Below, in pieces: positions 37,826 through 45,754 of a stretch of 45,754 nt of DNA (the first letter of the stretch is position 1; each line of letters opens with the position of its first letter). The notes beneath the pieces were generated by a model that ran no database searches, was not told the origin of the DNA, and saw only the letters and a list, made by a program, of their open reading frames with translations. Made by a program: the position numbers and the translations under genes. Where the stretch lies: positions 1 through 45,754 of the IMG/VR virus record IMGVR_UViG_3300042111_000046; one strand, 5' to 3'. The stretch is from a virus.

Positions 37826-38481
37826 GATTTCTTTACTCCATAGAGCTTAATAATACCATCATCTATGTTGCCAGATGACATTTGAAAACGTATAGCATTT
37901 ATGGCACTTGTTGTATTTCCATAACCAGCTATATACCAATTTTGAGTGTAATTATCTGGGTGATATTGATTTATATTACTTATAAAATGTTTAACATAGG
38001 TTGTAGAAGCTGGATTAAATAGTTGTAGTGTGCCTGACATATTTTCATCATTTTCATTTCCAATAGATGGTGCAAGAGGTTGAAAATTTGTACTTTGTGC
38101 TAAATCCCAACTTGTTTGATAACCAAGTCCAGTATATGTTCCTGTTTCGTCATGTTCAGCTGTAAAAGCTGTTGTAGTTTTAGTTACATTGTAATTTGAA
38201 CCTGAATCTGTACTCATATTAAACTGAAAATTAACAGCATTAGTAGCTGGGTGAATATTAATAAAATGAAATTGGTATTCATCATAAGTGCTATCCAAAC
38301 CAGTCGTAAATGAGATAGTCGCAGATGAACTAGCTGTTTGTGTAGATAATAAAACTAATGTTCCAGCACTAGCATTAGCAAAGGAAGTTACAGCACTTAC
38401 TGAAGAATTTGTAATTCCAGCAGGAAGTATAACTCCACCAGTTGTAATGTTGTTTGATAAACTTCTAGTGATACTACCCAT
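37822..38481 (-). CDS. Tandem paralogue 2 of a beta-rich virion protein
   Basis: 219 residues from ATG 38481 (MGSITRSLSNNITTGGVILP), chosen to match the other two paralogues; an ATG two codons upstream is also open. Same conserved strands as 37101-37760 and 38496-39146: FTTGLDSTYDEYQFHFINI, QFNMSTDSGSNYNVTKTTT, LFNPASTTYVKHFIS, GNTTSAINAIRFQMSSGN. Divergent loops in the middle. Likely tail-fibre or surface protein. Confidence 0.75.
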   Translation of the reverse strand: MGSITRSLSNNITTGGVILPAGITNSSVSAVTSFANASAGTLVLLSTQTASSSATISFTTGLDSTYDEYQFHFINIHPATNAVNFQFNMSTDSGSNYNVTKTTTAFTAEHDETGTYTGLGYQTSWDLAQSTNFQPLAPSIGNENDENMSGTLQLFNPASTTYVKHFISNINQYHPDNYTQNWYIAGYGNTTSAINAIRFQMSSGNIDDGIIKLYGVKKS

Positions 38482-38495
38482 GAGCAATCTCCATT

Positions 38496-39146
38496 TTATT
38501 TGATGCCATATAAGTAAATTTTACCATCATCTATGTTTCCACTTTCAAATTTAAACTGAACAGCATTAACAGCAGAAGTAGTATTTCCATAACCTGCACT
38601 TATATGTTGTATAGAGTAATTATCATTTTGATATGTATTAAAATTTGAAAGAAAATGTTTTACATACGTTGTTGATGCAGGATTAAAAAGTATTAAACTA
38701 CCAGAACAAGATTCATCAGCACCATTACCTACTGCTTCAGTTATTCTTGCAAAATCTGTAGATTGTGCTAAATCATCACCTGTTCTATAAGCTAATCCAG
38801 TATCAGTACCAGCTTCATTATGGAATGCTCTAAAAAATGTAGTTGTTTTTGTTACGTTATAATTACTTCCTGAGTCTGTACTCATGTTAAATTGAAATTG
38901 AGTATTATCAGTAGCAGGATTCATATTAACAAACACAAATTTATATGCTTTATAAGTTGATGTTAATCCTGAAGTAAAACTTATTGAAGCTGAGTTAGAA
39001 GCAGTTTGAGAAGATATTAAAGTAATACCATCTTCAGCATTTGCAAGTACAGTTATTCCTGTAACAGAAGAATTAGTTATAGCAGAAGATGTAAATACTC
39101 CTGATGTGGTAATGTTGTTTGCTATGCTTCTTGCTATTGCTCCCAT
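38496..39146 (-). CDS. Tandem paralogue 1 of a beta-rich virion protein
   Basis: 216 residues, first transcribed of the three. MGAIARSIANNITTSGVFTS, SFTSGLTSTYKAYKFVFVNM, FNMSTDSGSNYNVTKTTTFF, LILFNPASTTYVKHFLS, NTTSAVNAVQFKFESGN, DDGKIYLYGIK. The strongly conserved first 15 residues, the SGSNYNVTKTTT strand and the PASTTYVKHF strand mark the family. Known relatives occur in marine phage tail regions; a receptor-binding or decoration role is inferred. Confidence 0.75.
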   Translation of the reverse strand: MGAIARSIANNITTSGVFTSSAITNSSVTGITVLANAEDGITLISSQTASNSASISFTSGLTSTYKAYKFVFVNMNPATDNTQFQFNMSTDSGSNYNVTKTTTFFRAFHNEAGTDTGLAYRTGDDLAQSTDFARITEAVGNGADESCSGSLILFNPASTTYVKHFLSNFNTYQNDNYSIQHISAGYGNTTSAVNAVQFKFESGNIDDGKIYLYGIK

Positions 39147-39203
39147 AATTAAAATCCTATTTTAATTATTTCTACATTGTAACGAAGTGTAAATGTAGCC
39201 ATG

Positions 39204-39659
39204 TTATGATAACCTCAAATATCTTACAGTAATCTCTGCTAGATTTGCTGGTGCAGTAGCAAATGTTAAAGTTGTACCTGATATTGTATAGTCATCAGTT
39301 GGAACTAAAGTTAATCCATTAACCACAACTAATACATCTGCAACAGCTCTACCAGCATCTATTGTAATTGTTGTAGCTGAACCATTACCAGTAAAGTTAG
39401 CTGAAGTATAAGCACCACCTAATGGTAAGTATCTATAAGTAATCTCAGCAGATGAAGCTGGAGCTGTTGTGAAAGTTAATGTAGTTCCTGATATTGTGTA
39501 ATCTGTTGTAGGTGTTAATTGAAATCCATTTACAAATACCAATACATCTTCAACTGTTCTACCAGAAGAAATAGTAAAAGCTGTTGTTGAACCATTTCCT
39601 GTGGCAGTACCAGAAGAATATGTGTAAATAAATGTGGGATCTTTTCCTACGTATGGCAT
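39204..39659 (-). CDS. Virion protein with two repeated beta domains
   Basis: 151 residues after MPYVGKDPTFIYTYSSG. Residues about 18-78 and 88-148 are copies of one unit: TGNGSTTAFTISSGRTVEDV with VNGFQLTPTTDYTISGTTLT, and TGNGSATTITIDAGRAVADV with VNGLTLVPTDDYTISGTTLT. The unit (GnGs.t.fti..gr..e.v.V.vNG..l.pt.dYtisGttltf...P) is known from phage tail and fibre proteins. It may be a small fibre or spike. Confidence 0.75.
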   Translation of the reverse strand: MPYVGKDPTFIYTYSSGTATGNGSTTAFTISSGRTVEDVLVFVNGFQLTPTTDYTISGTTLTFTTAPASSAEITYRYLPLGGAYTSANFTGNGSATTITIDAGRAVADVLVVVNGLTLVPTDDYTISGTTLTFATAPANLAEITVRYLRLS

Positions 39660-39661
39660 AG

Positions 39662-39946
39662 TTAATTATAATTTGTTATTTTATTAATGTCAAAATTTTT
39701 TGTTTTAAAATACTCAATGCACTCAGCTATAGTTTGTTGTCTAATATATTCGTCTCTAATTTCTTGTGATGTTGGTTGTGGTAATGGAGAATCCCATCTA
39801 TTAATAATAAATTCACCAGCAGAAGTTAAATCATAACTAGCATCAGGTGCTAAAGATTTCATTACTGTATTAATACCCCAAGAAAAACCATTTTCATTAG
39901 TGTATCTTTTTATTGTTGCTTCAACAGATAATTTTCTTACTGTCAT
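39662..39946 (-). CDS. Tail assembly-type hypothetical protein
   Basis: 94 residues: MTVRKLSVEATIKRYTNENG, FSWGINTVMKSLAPDASYDL, then EFIINRWDSPLPQPTSQEIR and DEYIRQQTIAECIEYF. The 'W.sp.P.Pt..Ei...y..q.....' end is like the linker of tail-assembly chaperones beside fibre genes. It overlaps the oxygenase gene by 4 bases. Confidence 0.6.
   Translation of the reverse strand: MTVRKLSVEATIKRYTNENGFSWGINTVMKSLAPDASYDLTSAGEFIINRWDSPLPQPTSQEIRDEYIRQQTIAECIEYFKTKNFDINKITNYN
39665..39693 (-). promoter_or_regulatory. Consensus promoter directly before 39204-39659
   Basis: Minus strand: TTGACA (39693-39688), 17 bases, TATAAT (39670-39665), perfect; then only five bases to the ATG at 39659. The expected start falls on the ATG itself, so the transcript could be leaderless. 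It lies within the end of the upstream gene. Confidence 0.5.
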
Positions 39947-40557
39947 AATATAAGTTCTGTTAGTTGTTTATTATTACCAATAGTTCCTTTTATAAAAACA
40001 TTAAAAGCTAAACTAATTCTAGTATTAGTTCCTTCTTTAGTTTCTACCATGTGTGTTAGTGATGATGGGAATAGTATTATATCTCCAGTCTTAACTGAAA
40101 ACCACCAAGTTTCTGAATTGTATAAGTTCCAATCTTTTATTTTTGGTTTAATAGTTTGGTAAATATCTTTTTTATAGAATTTAATTTTATCAAATTCTTT
40201 ATGACAGTTTATATATAATACTCCTGATACTAAAGAATTAGGATGTGCATGTTTATGATGGTATTGATTTGTTTCAGTATAATTTAACCAAGATTGAGTA
40301 ATGTAAGGTATAATGTTATTAGTTGGAGAAATAATTTTATTAAAATAATCTTGTACTTTTAAATCTAATTCTTTTTTAATATTAACAAAAGGTTTTTCAT
40401 TAAGAATATAATTATTGTTTGATGTAATATTTCCATCATTTTTATAAAAATCTTTTTTATTTTTATCTACAAATTTTAATTCTAATTGTGTTAATTCTCT
40501 ATCTAATTTAGATATATAAATTGGTGTTGGAAATATTCCATGTATATTTGCTTCCAT
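39943..40557 (-). CDS. 2-oxoglutarate/Fe(II)-dependent oxygenase
   Basis: 204 residues. It starts MEANIHGIFPTPIYISKLDR, a typical opener of this family, and has TETNQYHHKHAHPNSLVSGV (HxH: His103, His105), GDIILFPSSLTHMVETKEG (His169) and TRISLAFNVFI (Arg180 for 2OG). All four key residues are present. It belongs to the 2OG-FeII_Oxy_5-type phage oxygenases. The substrate is unknown; prolyl or sugar hydroxylation of virion proteins has been suggested for this type. It sits among fibre genes. Confidence 0.85.
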   Translation of the reverse strand: MEANIHGIFPTPIYISKLDRELTQLELKFVDKNKKDFYKNDGNITSNNNYILNEKPFVNIKKELDLKVQDYFNKIISPTNNIIPYITQSWLNYTETNQYHHKHAHPNSLVSGVLYINCHKEFDKIKFYKKDIYQTIKPKIKDWNLYNSETWWFSVKTGDIILFPSSLTHMVETKEGTNTRISLAFNVFIKGTIGNNKQLTELIL

Positions 40558-40583
40558 TATTTTACCTTTCGTTTTTTATTATA

Positions 40584-40934
40584 CTATGTTTCTATAATAT
40601 CCCAAGATAAAGTTTGTTCGTTCCATTTATAGTTATTATCGTCTTGTGGATAAGCAATTGGAGATTCCCATAAACAAGTTTGTTCATTTAATATCCAACT
40701 ATTATAAGGCTTTGGTGGAATGAAAGCATCTCTTTGTTGATCATATTGATAACCAATACCAGCAAAGTTTTTTCGAATATTATTATTGTAAGAAGTTTGT
40801 TTCCAAACATCTCTTGTATTATAAAGTTTATTAATAAAATCTACTCCAGCTTGTTCAGTAGTTGCAATATCATTAGATACTACAATTACTTGTTCTACTA
40901 TATTTCCTACCCCTAATTTTGCAAAATGTGCCAT
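40584..40934 (-). CDS. Conserved marine phage protein, function unknown
   Basis: 116 residues: MAHFAKLGVGNIVEQVIVVS NDI at the start, then DVWKQTSYNNNIRKNFAGIG YQYD, RDAFIPPKPYNSWILNEQTC and WESPIAYPQDDNNYKWNEQT LSW. I recall the family (MAHFAkld....v..v.vv.n, W.QTSYN...r.n.AgiGy.yD...dAFip.kP..SW.ld) as very common in marine phage tail regions; activity unknown. It lies 3 bases from the adhesin gene. Confidence 0.85.
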   Translation of the reverse strand: MAHFAKLGVGNIVEQVIVVSNDIATTEQAGVDFINKLYNTRDVWKQTSYNNNIRKNFAGIGYQYDQQRDAFIPPKPYNSWILNEQTCLWESPIAYPQDDNNYKWNEQTLSWDIIET

Positions 40935-40937
40935 ATA

Positions 40938-42218
40938 TTATCCTGTGTAACTTCCTGATGCGTTATAAACTAATATTGTATCTGAACCAGATGTAGAAAC
41001 TGTAGGTGAACCTGTTGTAGTTCCTGAATAATTAGCAGTTGGCATACGAAGTATTACAACACCTGATCCTCCAGCACCAGAATTTGTACCAGCACCATTA
41101 CCACCACCACCTCCTCCAGTATTTGCAGTTCCATTAGTTCCACTTCCTCCTGAATTTGCACCAGCTCCACCACCTCCAGTTCCTCCTGACGCACCAGTAG
41201 ATCCATTATATTCATAAGAAGATCCTCCACCTCCACCTCTTGTAACAGAAGATCCTGTGATTGTTGATGCAACACCATTACCTCCACCACCTGGTGTAGT
41301 AGATGTTCCATTTGTACCAACAGCACTAGCTCCTCCACCTCCTCCTCCTCCATATCCAGGAGCAGAATTAGAAGATGATCCTCCTGCATAACCTTGATTT
41401 GCAGTACCAGAACCACCAGATGCACTTGGTGTAGAATCTCCAGCACCTCCTCCAGAACCACCATTACCTCCAGACTGAGTACCAGTACCTCCACCACCTC
41501 CTCCTCCAGAAGATGTTATTGTAGTAATTCCAGTTCCAGATATTGAAGAATTAGAACCAACATTACCTCTTCCTGATGTAACAGAAGAACCTCCAGCTCC
41601 AACTGTAATTGTATAAACAATTCCTTCTGTAAATGTTAAAGAAGATTCAGCACTAGATCCACCTCCTGAATTTCCATAAGTAGAATTAGAAGAACGATAA
41701 CCACCAGCACCACCTCCTCCAGATCTTGCTGCACCAGCTCCACCTCCTGCACCACCTCCAGCTATTACTAAAAAATCTATTGAATAAGGTACTGGTGATA
41801 AAGCATCTGTTCCTTCATTAATTCCTGAACTTGCTAACCAACCTTGTGTTGAATCTATATATGTTAATGTTGCACCTTCTCTTTCACCAGTTAATTGAAG
41901 ATTAGACGTTGCACCTTCTATTTTATTTCCATTAGGATTTATTGTAAGTGCATTAGTGTCAAAAGTTCCTGCGTAATCTACTAATATAATTGTATCTCCA
42001 GCAGATGGTGATGCAGGTAATGTTACTGTAAATGCAGCTGATGTTGTATTGCAAGGATAACCTTGTCCAGCAACTGCAGTAAAACCAGAAGTCTTAACTG
42101 ATTGCCAAGTAATTAATCCTGATATTCCAGATGCTAAATCAGCAGCACTAATAATACCATTAGGTATATCGTCTGATGTTAAAGGTGCATTGGTTGGTTT
42201 TCTTCCTACAAATCCCAT
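40938..42218 (-). CDS. Glycine-rich tail adhesin
   Basis: 426 residues. An N-terminal region (MGFVGRKPTNAPLTSDDIPN; then beta strands up to about 145) is followed by about 230 residues of Gly/Ser/Thr/Ala repeats (GGGGAGG, GGGGGGG, SGGNGGSGGGAGDS). Such runs form stacked polyglycine-II helices in phage adhesins (known from T2/S16-type tail tips), whose loops bind host receptors. The C-terminal 40 residues are a beta cap ending ILVYNASGSYTG. Probable receptor-binding protein. Confidence 0.8.
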   Translation of the reverse strand: MGFVGRKPTNAPLTSDDIPNGIISAADLASGISGLITWQSVKTSGFTAVAGQGYPCNTTSAAFTVTLPASPSAGDTIILVDYAGTFDTNALTINPNGNKIEGATSNLQLTGEREGATLTYIDSTQGWLASSGINEGTDALSPVPYSIDFLVIAGGGAGGGAGAARSGGGGAGGYRSSNSTYGNSGGGSSAESSLTFTEGIVYTITVGAGGSSVTSGRGNVGSNSSISGTGITTITSSGGGGGGGTGTQSGGNGGSGGGAGDSTPSASGGSGTANQGYAGGSSSNSAPGYGGGGGGGASAVGTNGTSTTPGGGGNGVASTITGSSVTRGGGGGSSYEYNGSTGASGGTGGGGAGANSGGSGTNGTANTGGGGGGNGAGTNSGAGGSGVVILRMPTANYSGTTTGSPTVSTSGSDTILVYNASGSYTG

Positions 42219-42227
42219 TATATTTTC

Positions 42228-42563
42228 CTATGTTGAAATGTCGTCAACTGCACTGACAATTGCATCAATTGATGATGCTGTATTACTTTGAATATATAAT
42301 CTATCACCAGATTCAACTACAAATTTTGCTCCACCATCTAATACTTGTAATGATGATCCACTTGGAATTGGTGCATCTTTAATTATGTAATAATTATTTC
42401 CACCACTTGCAATATATACACTTGCAGTAATTGCACTTGCTGTAACATTTGCTAAATTAATTCCTATAATTGTATCATAACTATTAAAATTAGAACCATC
42501 TGGTATATCTACAGCAGATGTTCCAATATTTCTTTCTATATATCTTCTAAAATTTTGTGCCAT
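42228..42563 (-). CDS. Small beta-rich virion protein (MAQNFRRY family)
   Basis: 111 residues: MAQNFRRYIERNIGTSAVDI, SYDTIIGINLANVTASAITA, YIIKDAPIPSGSSLQVLDGG and FVVESGDRLYIQSNTASSID. It matches a family of marine phage tail/virion proteins (MAQNFrry.s.niGtsa..i........DtiigI.LaN....i...vyi...g..yyli..apIp.G.slq.l.g..K.v...gD.l.v.s......d...S...i). Function unknown beyond structure. Confidence 0.8.
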   Translation of the reverse strand: MAQNFRRYIERNIGTSAVDIPDGSNFNSYDTIIGINLANVTASAITASVYIASGGNNYYIIKDAPIPSGSSLQVLDGGAKFVVESGDRLYIQSNTASSIDAIVSAVDDIST

Positions 42564-42591
42564 TATTTATTACTATTCTCCTTATTATATA

Positions 42592-42619
42592 ATTATATCT
42601 TTAATTTTCATTTTGTCAA
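42592..42619 (-). promoter_or_regulatory. Consensus sigma70 promoter inside the late operon
   Basis: Minus strand: TTGACA (42619-42614), 16 bases, TATAAT (42597-42592), perfect. It begins directly after the stop of the fibre gene and ends 29 bases before the ATG at 42563, with AAGGAG between. It would boost the adhesin and downstream genes. Confidence 0.75.
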
Positions 42620-44302
42620 TTATAGTGCAACAGCTACAGCCAAAGCAAACCCTTGACTTGCTCCTGTTAAACCTGTTAATTGACTACCATCTACAGCTGG
42701 TAATTTTGCTGATCCATCTAATTGAACTATATTATTAGCAGATGTTCCTACATTTAATGTAGCAACTGTTCCTAGTCCTAATGTAGTTCTTTGAGCTGAT
42801 GCATCTGCATCATCTAATAATGCCTTACCTGCTGTTGTTAAATCAAAAGTAGCAGCAGTTCCAGAACCTGTAAATTGAATACCTTTATCAGCAGCAGAAG
42901 TTAATCCAGCAATTGCTGCAAGTTCAGCATCATATGCTTGTACGTTAGTTCCTATAACTAATCCTAATGTGCTTCTAGCTGCAGTTGAATCTGCATCATC
43001 AACTAAACTTCTACCAAATGAAGTAAAATCTGCTAATGAAGCTGTGCCTGAACCTGTAAAATATGGTAATTTATCAGCAGCACTTGCTAATCCTGCTAAT
43101 GCCTGTAATTCTGAATCTAATCTTGCATTTGCAACTGTACCAGATAATTGGCTAGCATCAATTGTTTTATTTGTTAATGTTTGTGAACTAGAGGATACAT
43201 AACTATCTAATTGTGATACATATATTTTTTTTTCTGTTCCTGCATCTGATACAACTAATAAATCTGTAGATGCTAATGTAATACCAGTTCCATCTGTTAA
43301 TGCATCAATATTAATTCCAGTAGCAACTTGTGAATCTACATATGATTTAATAGCTTTAGCTGATGCTAAAGTATCATCGGACCCAGATACTGAACTTAAA
43401 TCTGTATCAATAACGCCAGATGCAAAATCAGCTACTTCAAGATTAGTAATACTATTTCCAGTACCATTTGCATCAAATGTTTTATTTGTAAATGTATCTG
43501 TAGTTGCTTTTCCTACTAAAGTATCAGTTGAAGTTGGAAGAGTTAATGTACCAGTATTTACTATTGTAGATATAACTGGAGAAGTTAAAGTTTTATTAGT
43601 TAAAGTATCTGATGTAGCACGACCAACTAAAGTATCTGTTGATGTAGGTAAAGTTAAAGTACCTGTATTTACAATTGAAGAAATAACTGGAGTTGTTAAT
43701 GTTGGTGATGTACCAAATACTAATAATCCAGATCCTGTTTCATCTGTTACAGCTGCTGCTAAATTAGCAGAACTAGGTGTTCCTAAAAATGTTGCAATAG
43801 ATGCATTAACATAAGATAAAGCATCTACATAAGTTTTAATAGCTTTTGCAGAAGCTAATGTATCATGACTTGCAGATACACTTGATAAATCTGTATCAAC
43901 ATCTGTAACTCCTGTAGCAGAACCAATAACTAATGTATCTACATTTATTGTACCATCAAAATATGCATCTTTAAATTCTAATGATGCAGTTCCTAAATCA
44001 ATATCATTATCTGTAACAGGTACAATAGCACCGTCTTGAAATCTAAACTGTTCTACAGGTGCAGAAGATACTTCTACAAATACTCCAAATCTATTACTTG
44101 CAGAATCTGATGAAATTTTATTATTTGCATCTGAGTCAGCTATAAGTGGAACATAAGATCCACCTCCTGCTGTACTATCATGTTTGTGACCTGTAGATGC
44201 ATTAAACGCAGCAAGAATGGCATTGAATTCGTCATTAGTATGTGACGCTTCAATAACATCTCCTGTTGTATATGTACTTATTCGACTTGCATATTCTGCC
44301 AT
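42620..44302 (-). CDS. Tail fibre protein with internal repeats
   Basis: 560 residues. An N-terminal part ([20 protein letters not shown]; residues 1-110) typical of fibre attachment domains, then repeats: [25 protein letters not shown] and variants twice, '[13 protein letters not shown]' twice, and a '[16 protein letters not shown] / [15 protein letters not shown]' pair with '[18 protein letters not shown]' units. These Ala/Thr/Ser beta repeats are typical trimeric fibre shafts. The end is short. Neighbour of the adhesin. Confidence 0.8.
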   Translation of the reverse strand: MAEYASRISTYTTGDVIEASHTNDEFNAILAAFNASTGHKHDSTAGGGSYVPLIADSDANNKISSDSASNRFGVFVEVSSAPVEQFRFQDGAIVPVTDNDIDLGTASLEFKDAYFDGTINVDTLVIGSATGVTDVDTDLSSVSASHDTLASAKAIKTYVDALSYVNASIATFLGTPSSANLAAAVTDETGSGLLVFGTSPTLTTPVISSIVNTGTLTLPTSTDTLVGRATSDTLTNKTLTSPVISTIVNTGTLTLPTSTDTLVGKATTDTFTNKTFDANGTGNSITNLEVADFASGVIDTDLSSVSGSDDTLASAKAIKSYVDSQVATGINIDALTDGTGITLASTDLLVVSDAGTEKKIYVSQLDSYVSSSSQTLTNKTIDASQLSGTVANARLDSELQALAGLASAADKLPYFTGSGTASLADFTSFGRSLVDDADSTAARSTLGLVIGTNVQAYDAELAAIAGLTSAADKGIQFTGSGTAATFDLTTAGKALLDDADASAQRTTLGLGTVATLNVGTSANNIVQLDGSAKLPAVDGSQLTGLTGASQGFALAVAVAL

Positions 44303-44305
44303 AGT

Positions 44306-45754
44306 TTATCTTCTTCCCCCTGGTGTAAATTCTAATTGAAATCCTTTTATTGATATTACATCTGCACTTGCTATATCATCTATTTTAATTGCTACAGCAA
44401 ATCCTGAACCTTCTACTGATTGTCTTATTAAAGGAACTCCTGATGCTCCATAAGTTGGAACTCCATAAGTAGATGTTCCATAAACAGATGCTCCTCCAGC
44501 TGCCGTAATTTCTATTTTTGTTGGTTGTGGAGAATTAACATCATCATAATTATATCGCAATGATAACTCAGCATCCACATTTTGTCCTTCTCCTTTATAA
44601 TTTAAATTAACCCTTTGCATATTTTTTCTTACGCCAGGATCTCCCATTGTCATATCTGGAGAACGATATGTAGCAATAATATTACTTGTAGATGATGCTC
44701 TTGTAATTACATTGCCAACATCAAATTTATAAATATAACCATCATAACCACCATAAATTGAAAGTTCATTTCCTGATGTTATAAAATTAGAATCTGTAGA
44801 TGATGGTTTAATTCCAACAATATCTGAATATTCAAAACCAATTGCTCCACTATTTTGATTTAATTTAAACACTGCAATAATTCCTTTTGCAGATTGTTCT
44901 GCTTGTGTAGTTCCTGGATAAAATAATCTATACTGCGATTTATCCCTTATTACTAAAGAAGTAATATTATCAAATGTAATAGAATTAATTCTTGATTGAA
45001 TTTGTCTTGATACTGATCCTAATTCTACGTCACCAATTTTATCTGTACCAGCAATTGTTCTAAGTCCATCTGGAGAAAGATAAACAATGTCTCCACCAAT
45101 TTCTTGAATAGACCCACCATCTAAACATCCAATTTGTCTTGTAACTGGTTGTATCACAAAATCTGATGCAGAAGATCCTGCTAATTTATAAATTTTATCT
45201 GCACAAAAAATATATAAAATATCCCTAAATACTTTTAATCCAACAACTGTACTATCTACTTTAAATGTACCAGCACCATTTGCAATTAAAAATCCATCTT
45301 CATTAAATGGTTCTGAAAATATAATTTCTTGTGGACTTCCAGACATTCCAGCATAAAATACATGTTCTCTAAATACTTCTACAAATTTAGGATATTGTGG
45401 TGCATTAGTTGCATTAATAGTTACAACAGTATTTGATGTATTAATAGATCTTGCATATTGGTCAACACCAGTACAAATAACTATTTTTTCAGTCCCATCA
45501 AAGTTTAAAATTCTATGTGTATAATTTCTTGTAGGAGTTATAAGTCCAGTTGTAACAGAAGTCCATGATCCAGTTGTGCTTCCTCTATGAATACTACCAC
45601 CTCTAGCAGCATATACTTGACCATTAAATATAGCACTCATTACAACTCTTTCAGTTGATAATGCTACTTGCGGAACTATATTAGTGTTAAACTTTGTAGT
45701 TCCATTAATTCTTCTATATCCTCCTGCAATATCTGGTTCAAAATTTTGAAGCTG
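44306..45754 (-). CDS. gp10-like tail / DNA-stabilisation protein (partial, N-terminus beyond right edge)
   Basis: 482 residues visible; the reading frame is open to the window end, so the start is outside. The visible start QLQNFEPDIAGGYRRINGT is the '..nfePD...GYrri.GY' N-terminal mark of the tail proteins I associate with P22 gp10-type stabilisation factors in marine podoviruses. Then repeated beta segments (RILNFDGTEKIVICTGVDQY; ILYIFCADKIYKLAG; IVYLSPDGLRTIAGTDKIGD; YGGYDGYIYKFDVGN), likely a beta-propeller. It closes the head-tail channel and links to the fibre. Confidence 0.7.
   Translation of the reverse strand, partial: QLQNFEPDIAGGYRRINGTTKFNTNIVPQVALSTERVVMSAIFNGQVYAARGGSIHRGSTTGSWTSVTTGLITPTRNYTHRILNFDGTEKIVICTGVDQYARSINTSNTVVTINATNAPQYPKFVEVFREHVFYAGMSGSPQEIIFSEPFNEDGFLIANGAGTFKVDSTVVGLKVFRDILYIFCADKIYKLAGSSASDFVIQPVTRQIGCLDGGSIQEIGGDIVYLSPDGLRTIAGTDKIGDVELGSVSRQIQSRINSITFDNITSLVIRDKSQYRLFYPGTTQAEQSAKGIIAVFKLNQNSGAIGFEYSDIVGIKPSSTDSNFITSGNELSIYGGYDGYIYKFDVGNVITRASSTSNIIATYRSPDMTMGDPGVRKNMQRVNLNYKGEGQNVDAELSLRYNYDDVNSPQPTKIEITAAGGASVYGTSTYGVPTYGASGVPLIRQSVEGSGFAVAIKIDDIASADVISIKGFQLEFTPGGRR

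Noticed and set aside
39149-39202. 17-codon ORF (MATFTLRYNVEIIKIGF) between 39204-39659 and the first paralogue
   Set aside because: It has a fair GAGGTT site and coupling, and a faint likeness to the paralogue ends, but it is too short to call.
40562-40600. Minus-strand TTGGGA-N16-TATAAT before the oxygenase gene
   Set aside because: Good -10 but weak -35, lying partly in the upstream gene end; left out as uncertain.
41054-41497. 147-codon Val/Leu/Glu-rich ORF
   Set aside because: Alternate frame of the glycine-rich adhesin repeats.
40938-42218. Glycine-repeat DNA as a CRISPR-like or satellite array
   Set aside because: The repetition is codon-level (Gly/Ser/Ala) within an open frame, without regular spacers.
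1-45754. tRNA genes, integrase, CRISPR array
   Set aside because: I looked for tRNA T-loop patterns, integrase motifs and spaced repeats on both strands and saw none that held up.

Overview
This window is most of the genome of an AT-rich, tailed, podovirus-like marine phage. The case rests on gene content: a large terminase, a portal N-terminus, a gp10-like tail/stabilisation protein, a large ejection-type protein, a GH24 lysozyme, and a family-A DNA polymerase with a TOPRIM primase and DnaB-like helicase. Several small proteins are of types I recall from phages of SAR11 and other marine alphaproteobacteria, so a Pelagibacter-like host is my inference, not a demonstration. There is no integrase, no tRNA and no phage RNA polymerase in the window. 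Instead many host-type sigma70 promoters (TTGACA-N17-TATAAT) are visible.

Layout. (a) Positions 1-4094, minus strand: the packaging/head cassette (TerS, TerL, small conserved proteins, start of portal), fed by a consensus minus-strand promoter at 4207-4234. (b) 4095-4790: a gene-free block with a second consensus promoter pointing the other way (4266-4294), several inverted repeats including a 17-pair C/G-rich stem with one mismatch, and a terminator hairpin. It is a candidate noncoding RNA or packaging/replication site. (c) 4791-5618, minus: a lone unrecognised gene. (d) 5655-5890: a control region with repeated TATGCAA/TTGCATA palindromes; one fills the exact 17-bp spacer of a rightward promoter. 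(e) 5894-10770, plus: short early cassettes, each with its own promoter. Three of them start with a composite promoter-hairpin-T-run module of fixed geometry, placed directly after the stop codon of the previous gene. (f) 10919-23810, plus: many small overlapping genes, then the replication block (primase, helicase, DNA polymerase, a putative ssDNA-binding protein, two PD-(D/E)XK nucleases, a metallophosphoesterase, a DUF3310 protein). (g) 23822-23897: convergent terminators. (h) 45754-23896, minus: the late virion and lysis genes. In transcription order these are the tail/stabilisation protein (partial), tail fibre, glycine-rich adhesin, a 2OG-Fe(II) oxygenase, three tandem paralogous virion proteins, ejection-type proteins, lysis genes, an S-adenosylmethionine decarboxylase homologue (speD-like), further structural and small basic proteins, and a Bax-like glucosaminidase.

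The portal gene runs off the left edge and the tail/stabilisation gene enters at the right edge on the same strand. If the genome is circular or permuted, the late operon is continuous across the window ends. The missing piece should then hold the rest of the portal, scaffold, major capsid protein and head-tail connectors, none of which is seen here.

The most notable items are the composite promoter-hairpin modules (7991-9992), the divergent consensus promoters with a structured gene-free transcript (4207-4790), the operator-in-spacer promoter (5834-5862), and the SpeD homologue that has Thr instead of Glu before the pyruvoyl-forming Ser.
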